A DNA stretch of 64,000 nucleotides from Novosphingobium sp. PC22D (GTDB lineage: Bacteria > Pseudomonadota > Alphaproteobacteria > Sphingomonadales > Sphingomonadaceae): assembly GCF_002556635.1 (NCBI RefSeq), contig NZ_MWMO01000014.1, forward strand, positions 62,001 through 126,000, given 5' to 3'. Of the stretch, positions 62,164 to 64,000 are shown piece by piece. Numbering within the stretch: position 1 is the first letter of the stretch; each line of letters starts with the position of its first letter. The translations under genes and the position numbers were made by a program. The notes under the pieces were generated by a model. That model worked only from the letters and a program-made list of their open reading frames with translations. It was not told where the DNA came from and did not search any database.

Positions 62164-62936
62164 CCGGAGGCCTTCCGGAACAACACGTGGAAATTGCGGG
62201 TCGTCACCTCGGCGAGCCGTTCGGGCGCGATCCCGCGCAGCTCCGCGACGAAGCGCGCGGTGTCGGCGGTATAGGCCGGCTCGCACGGCTTTCCGCGATG
62301 TGGCACCGGCGCGAGGAACGGCGAGTCGGTTTCGACGAGAATGCGATCCTCGGGCAATTCCGCAGCGATGGCCTGCAAGTCCTTGGCATTCTTGAAGGTC
62401 ACGATGCCGGACAGCGAGATCGTCAGGCCCAGATCGAGCATCTTTCCGGCAAAGTCGGCCGAGGCGGTGAAGCAATGGATCAGCGCGGGGAAGGCCCCCT
62501 TCCCCATTTCCTCGCCGATGATCCGCGCCGTGTCGTCCTCGGCATCGCGCGTGTGGACGATCAGCGGCAGCCCGGTCTCGCGCGCGACGCCGATATGCGT
62601 GCGGAACAAGGCCTGCTGCGTGTCGCGGTCGGACTTGTCATAGTAGTAGTCGAGCCCGGTCTCGCCGATGCCGATCACCTTGGCGTGCGCGGCGCGTTCG
62701 AGCAACGCTGCCGCGCCGAGATCGGCATGCTGGTCCGCCTCATGCGGATGGATGCCCACGCTCGCCCAGACGTCGTTCTCGCGCGCTGCGGTGCCGATCA
62801 CCCGGTCCCACTCGCGCTGGCGCGTCGAAATGTTGAGAAAACCGCCGATTCCCGCCTCGCGCGCACGGGCAAGCACGCCATGCTGGTCTTCGACGAGGCC
62901 CTCGTATTCGAGGTGACAATGCGAATCGATCAGCAT
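62160..62936 (-). CDS. tatD: TatD family hydrolase (DNase/quality control)
   Basis: A 258-residue TIM-barrel metal-dependent hydrolase. Metal ligands are visible: DSHCHLEYEG (His-x-His), VGIHPHEA, GETGLDYYYD (Glu), LIVHTRDAEDDT, LIHCFTAS and ETDSPFLAPVP (Asp). Members act as 3'-5' DNases or D-aminoacyl-tRNA-deacylase-type enzymes. In many bacteria it directly follows metG, as here, with a one-base TGATG overlap. The start ATG 62936 fits the family start (MLIDSHCHL). Confidence 0.94.
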   Translation of the reverse strand: MLIDSHCHLEYEGLVEDQHGVLARAREAGIGGFLNISTRQREWDRVIGTAARENDVWASVGIHPHEADQHADLGAAALLERAAHAKVIGIGETGLDYYYDKSDRDTQQALFRTHIGVARETGLPLIVHTRDAEDDTARIIGEEMGKGAFPALIHCFTASADFAGKMLDLGLTISLSGIVTFKNAKDLQAIAAELPEDRILVETDSPFLAPVPHRGKPCEPAYTADTARFVAELRGIAPERLAEVTTRNFHVLFRKASG

Positions 62937-64000
62937 CAGGCGCCTGTCTCCTCGGGAGTTTCCTCGGGCATTTCGAGCCTCGGAAAGACGCCCTCGGGCT
63001 TGGCGACGCGATAGTCGTTTTCGGCCAGCGTCTCGAACCAGGTGCTGTCGGCGAGCGCGGCGTAGCCGCGCGCTTCGGGCGCGATGCCCATCTGGTCGAG
63101 CAGCCTGTCGATCGCCGTCGGGACCACCGGGCGCACCGCGATCGCGAGGCTGCGCACGCAGCGAAACAGCACCATCAGCACTGCCGTCATCCGCTCGGGA
63201 TCGCTCTTGCGCAGCGCCCAGGGCGCCATCTCGTCGACGTACTGGTTGCAGGCGAACACCGCGCGCATCCAGCTTTCGAGTCCGGCGCTGAAATCGAGGT
63301 CGAGAAAGGCGCGGCGCAGGCCCTCGATCCCCAGCGTCACCGCTTCGGACAGCGCGACGTCGGCGTCAACGATCTCAAGTCCCGTCTTAAGTTCGCCATC
63401 GCAGTTCTTGAAAATCATCGATAAGGTGCGCTGCGCGAGATTGCCGAAGCTGTTCGCCAGCTCGGCATTGGCGCGCGTGACGATCGCCTCGGGCGAATAG
63501 CTGCCGTCCTGCCCGAAAGCGACCTCGCGCAGCAGGAAATAGCGCAGGACATCGACGCCGTAGCGCTGCGACAGAGCGATCGGATCGGTGACGTTGCCGA
63601 GCGACTTCGATTCCTTCTGCCCGCGATTGAGCAGGAAGCCGTGGCCGAAGACCTGCCTGGGAAGCGGCACGCCCGCGCTCATCAGAAACGCGGGCCAGTA
63701 GACCGTATGGAAGCGCACGATGTCCTTGCCGATCAGGTGAAGATCGGCGGGCCACCACTTGGCGTATTCGGGCGTGTCCTCGGGAAATCCGAGACCGGTC
63801 AGGTAATTGGTGAGCGCATCGACCCACACGTACATGACGTGATCATCGCTGCCCGGCACCTTGATGCCCCAGTCGAAGCTCGTGCGCGAGACCGACAGAT
63901 CGCGCAGACCGCCCTCGACGAAGCGCTGGATCTCGTTGCGCCGGCTCTCGGGACGGATGAACTCGCCCGAATTGTACAGCGCGAGCAGCGGCTCCTGGTA
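62936..64000 (-). CDS. metG: Methionyl-tRNA synthetase, C-terminal 354 residues (cut by window edge)
   Basis: Class I synthetase; the HIGH motif lies outside the window. Visible parts are FDWGIKVPGSDDHVMYVWVD, the WPADLHLIGKDIVRFHTVYW connective block, and the adenylate-loop signature, which here reads KESKSLGN rather than the common KMSKS. The anticodon-binding helical bundle follows (FGNLAQRTLSMIFKN, FACNQYVDEMAPWALRKSD). The protein ends near EETPEETGA and lacks the C-terminal dimerisation domain of E. coli MetRS. It leads the metG-tatD-MBL operon. Confidence 0.95.
   Translation of the reverse strand, partial: YQEPLLALYNSGEFIRPESRRNEIQRFVEGGLRDLSVSRTSFDWGIKVPGSDDHVMYVWVDALTNYLTGLGFPEDTPEYAKWWPADLHLIGKDIVRFHTVYWPAFLMSAGVPLPRQVFGHGFLLNRGQKESKSLGNVTDPIALSQRYGVDVLRYFLLREVAFGQDGSYSPEAIVTRANAELANSFGNLAQRTLSMIFKNCDGELKTGLEIVDADVALSEAVTLGIEGLRRAFLDLDFSAGLESWMRAVFACNQYVDEMAPWALRKSDPERMTAVLMVLFRCVRSLAIAVRPVVPTAIDRLLDQMGIAPEARGYAALADSTWFETLAENDYRVAKPEGVFPRLEMPEETPEETGA

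Overview
This is a gene-dense, high-GC stretch of bacterial chromosome, about 64 kb, with two genes cut by the window ends (rph at the left, metG at the right). Gene content and order point to an alphaproteobacterium of the Sphingomonadales, most likely near Erythrobacter or Novosphingobium. The clues are: a dusB(nifR3)-ntrB-ntrC-ntrY-ntrX-hfq-hflX run; a pyruvate dehydrogenase E1 beta with its own lipoyl domain; fused ispDF; PhaR; an Hfq made of two Sm domains in one chain; and an HExxH protein of the type often labelled 'vgr related' in sphingomonads. I saw no insertion sequences, prophage, integrase, CRISPR array, rRNA or tRNA. All family names come from reading motifs and were not checked by database search.

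Layout. 1-7.5 kb: a protein-quality block (rph, hrcA, grpE, dnaK, dnaJ), interrupted by four small envelope or accessory genes, with a heat-shock-type promoter before dnaK. 7.5-17.9 kb: patatin-like lipase, radA, cvpA, an Fe-S scaffold-like protein, an MFS symporter, alr, phaR, an archaeal/eukaryotic-style prolyl-tRNA synthetase and a DUF805 membrane protein. 18-23 kb: a periplasmic-type M3 peptidase, rnr and a universal stress protein. 23-34 kb: the pyruvate dehydrogenase complex in two pieces, E2 - two hotdog thioesterases - E3 (23.1-26.6 kb) and ftsB-like - E1 alpha - E1 beta (31.2-34.1 kb). Between them lie a PilZ protein, a phosphotransferase and an 878-residue CAP/RTX-like protein. 34.1-38.1 kb: a minor Tad/Flp pilus cluster (two TadE-like, a TadG with a von Willebrand domain, and a truncated TadG-like protein).

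38.3-50.9 kb: squalene/phytoene synthase-like protein, EF-hand protein, trmFO, a YhhN-like membrane protein, DUF952, gyrA, a secreted TPR protein, beta carbonic anhydrase, lipA, a RatA/COQ10 protein, pncC (CinA C-terminal type), a small secreted protein and ispDF. 50.9-60.3 kb: dusB and two nitrogen-type two-component systems, then hfq and hflX. 60.3-64 kb: mazG, a previously easy-to-miss 59-residue membrane protein, a beta-lactamase-fold phosphodiesterase, tatD and metG. The last four are overlapped stop-to-start like one operon on the minus strand.

How it fits together. The window is mostly housekeeping: chaperones under heat-shock control, pyruvate entry into the TCA cycle (PDH plus LipA for its cofactor), nitrogen sensing with RNA regulation (Ntr plus Hfq), and RNA/nucleotide quality control. 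The items most worth attention are: the didomain Hfq; the catalytically altered thioesterase embedded in the E2-E3 operon; the 45-bp identical block shared by the two lipoyl domains; the NtrX that has lost the sigma-54 contact loop; the CAP/RTX-like exported protein; and an orphan intrinsic terminator upstream of gyrA that hints at a small RNA. I did not find a clearly new multi-gene system.
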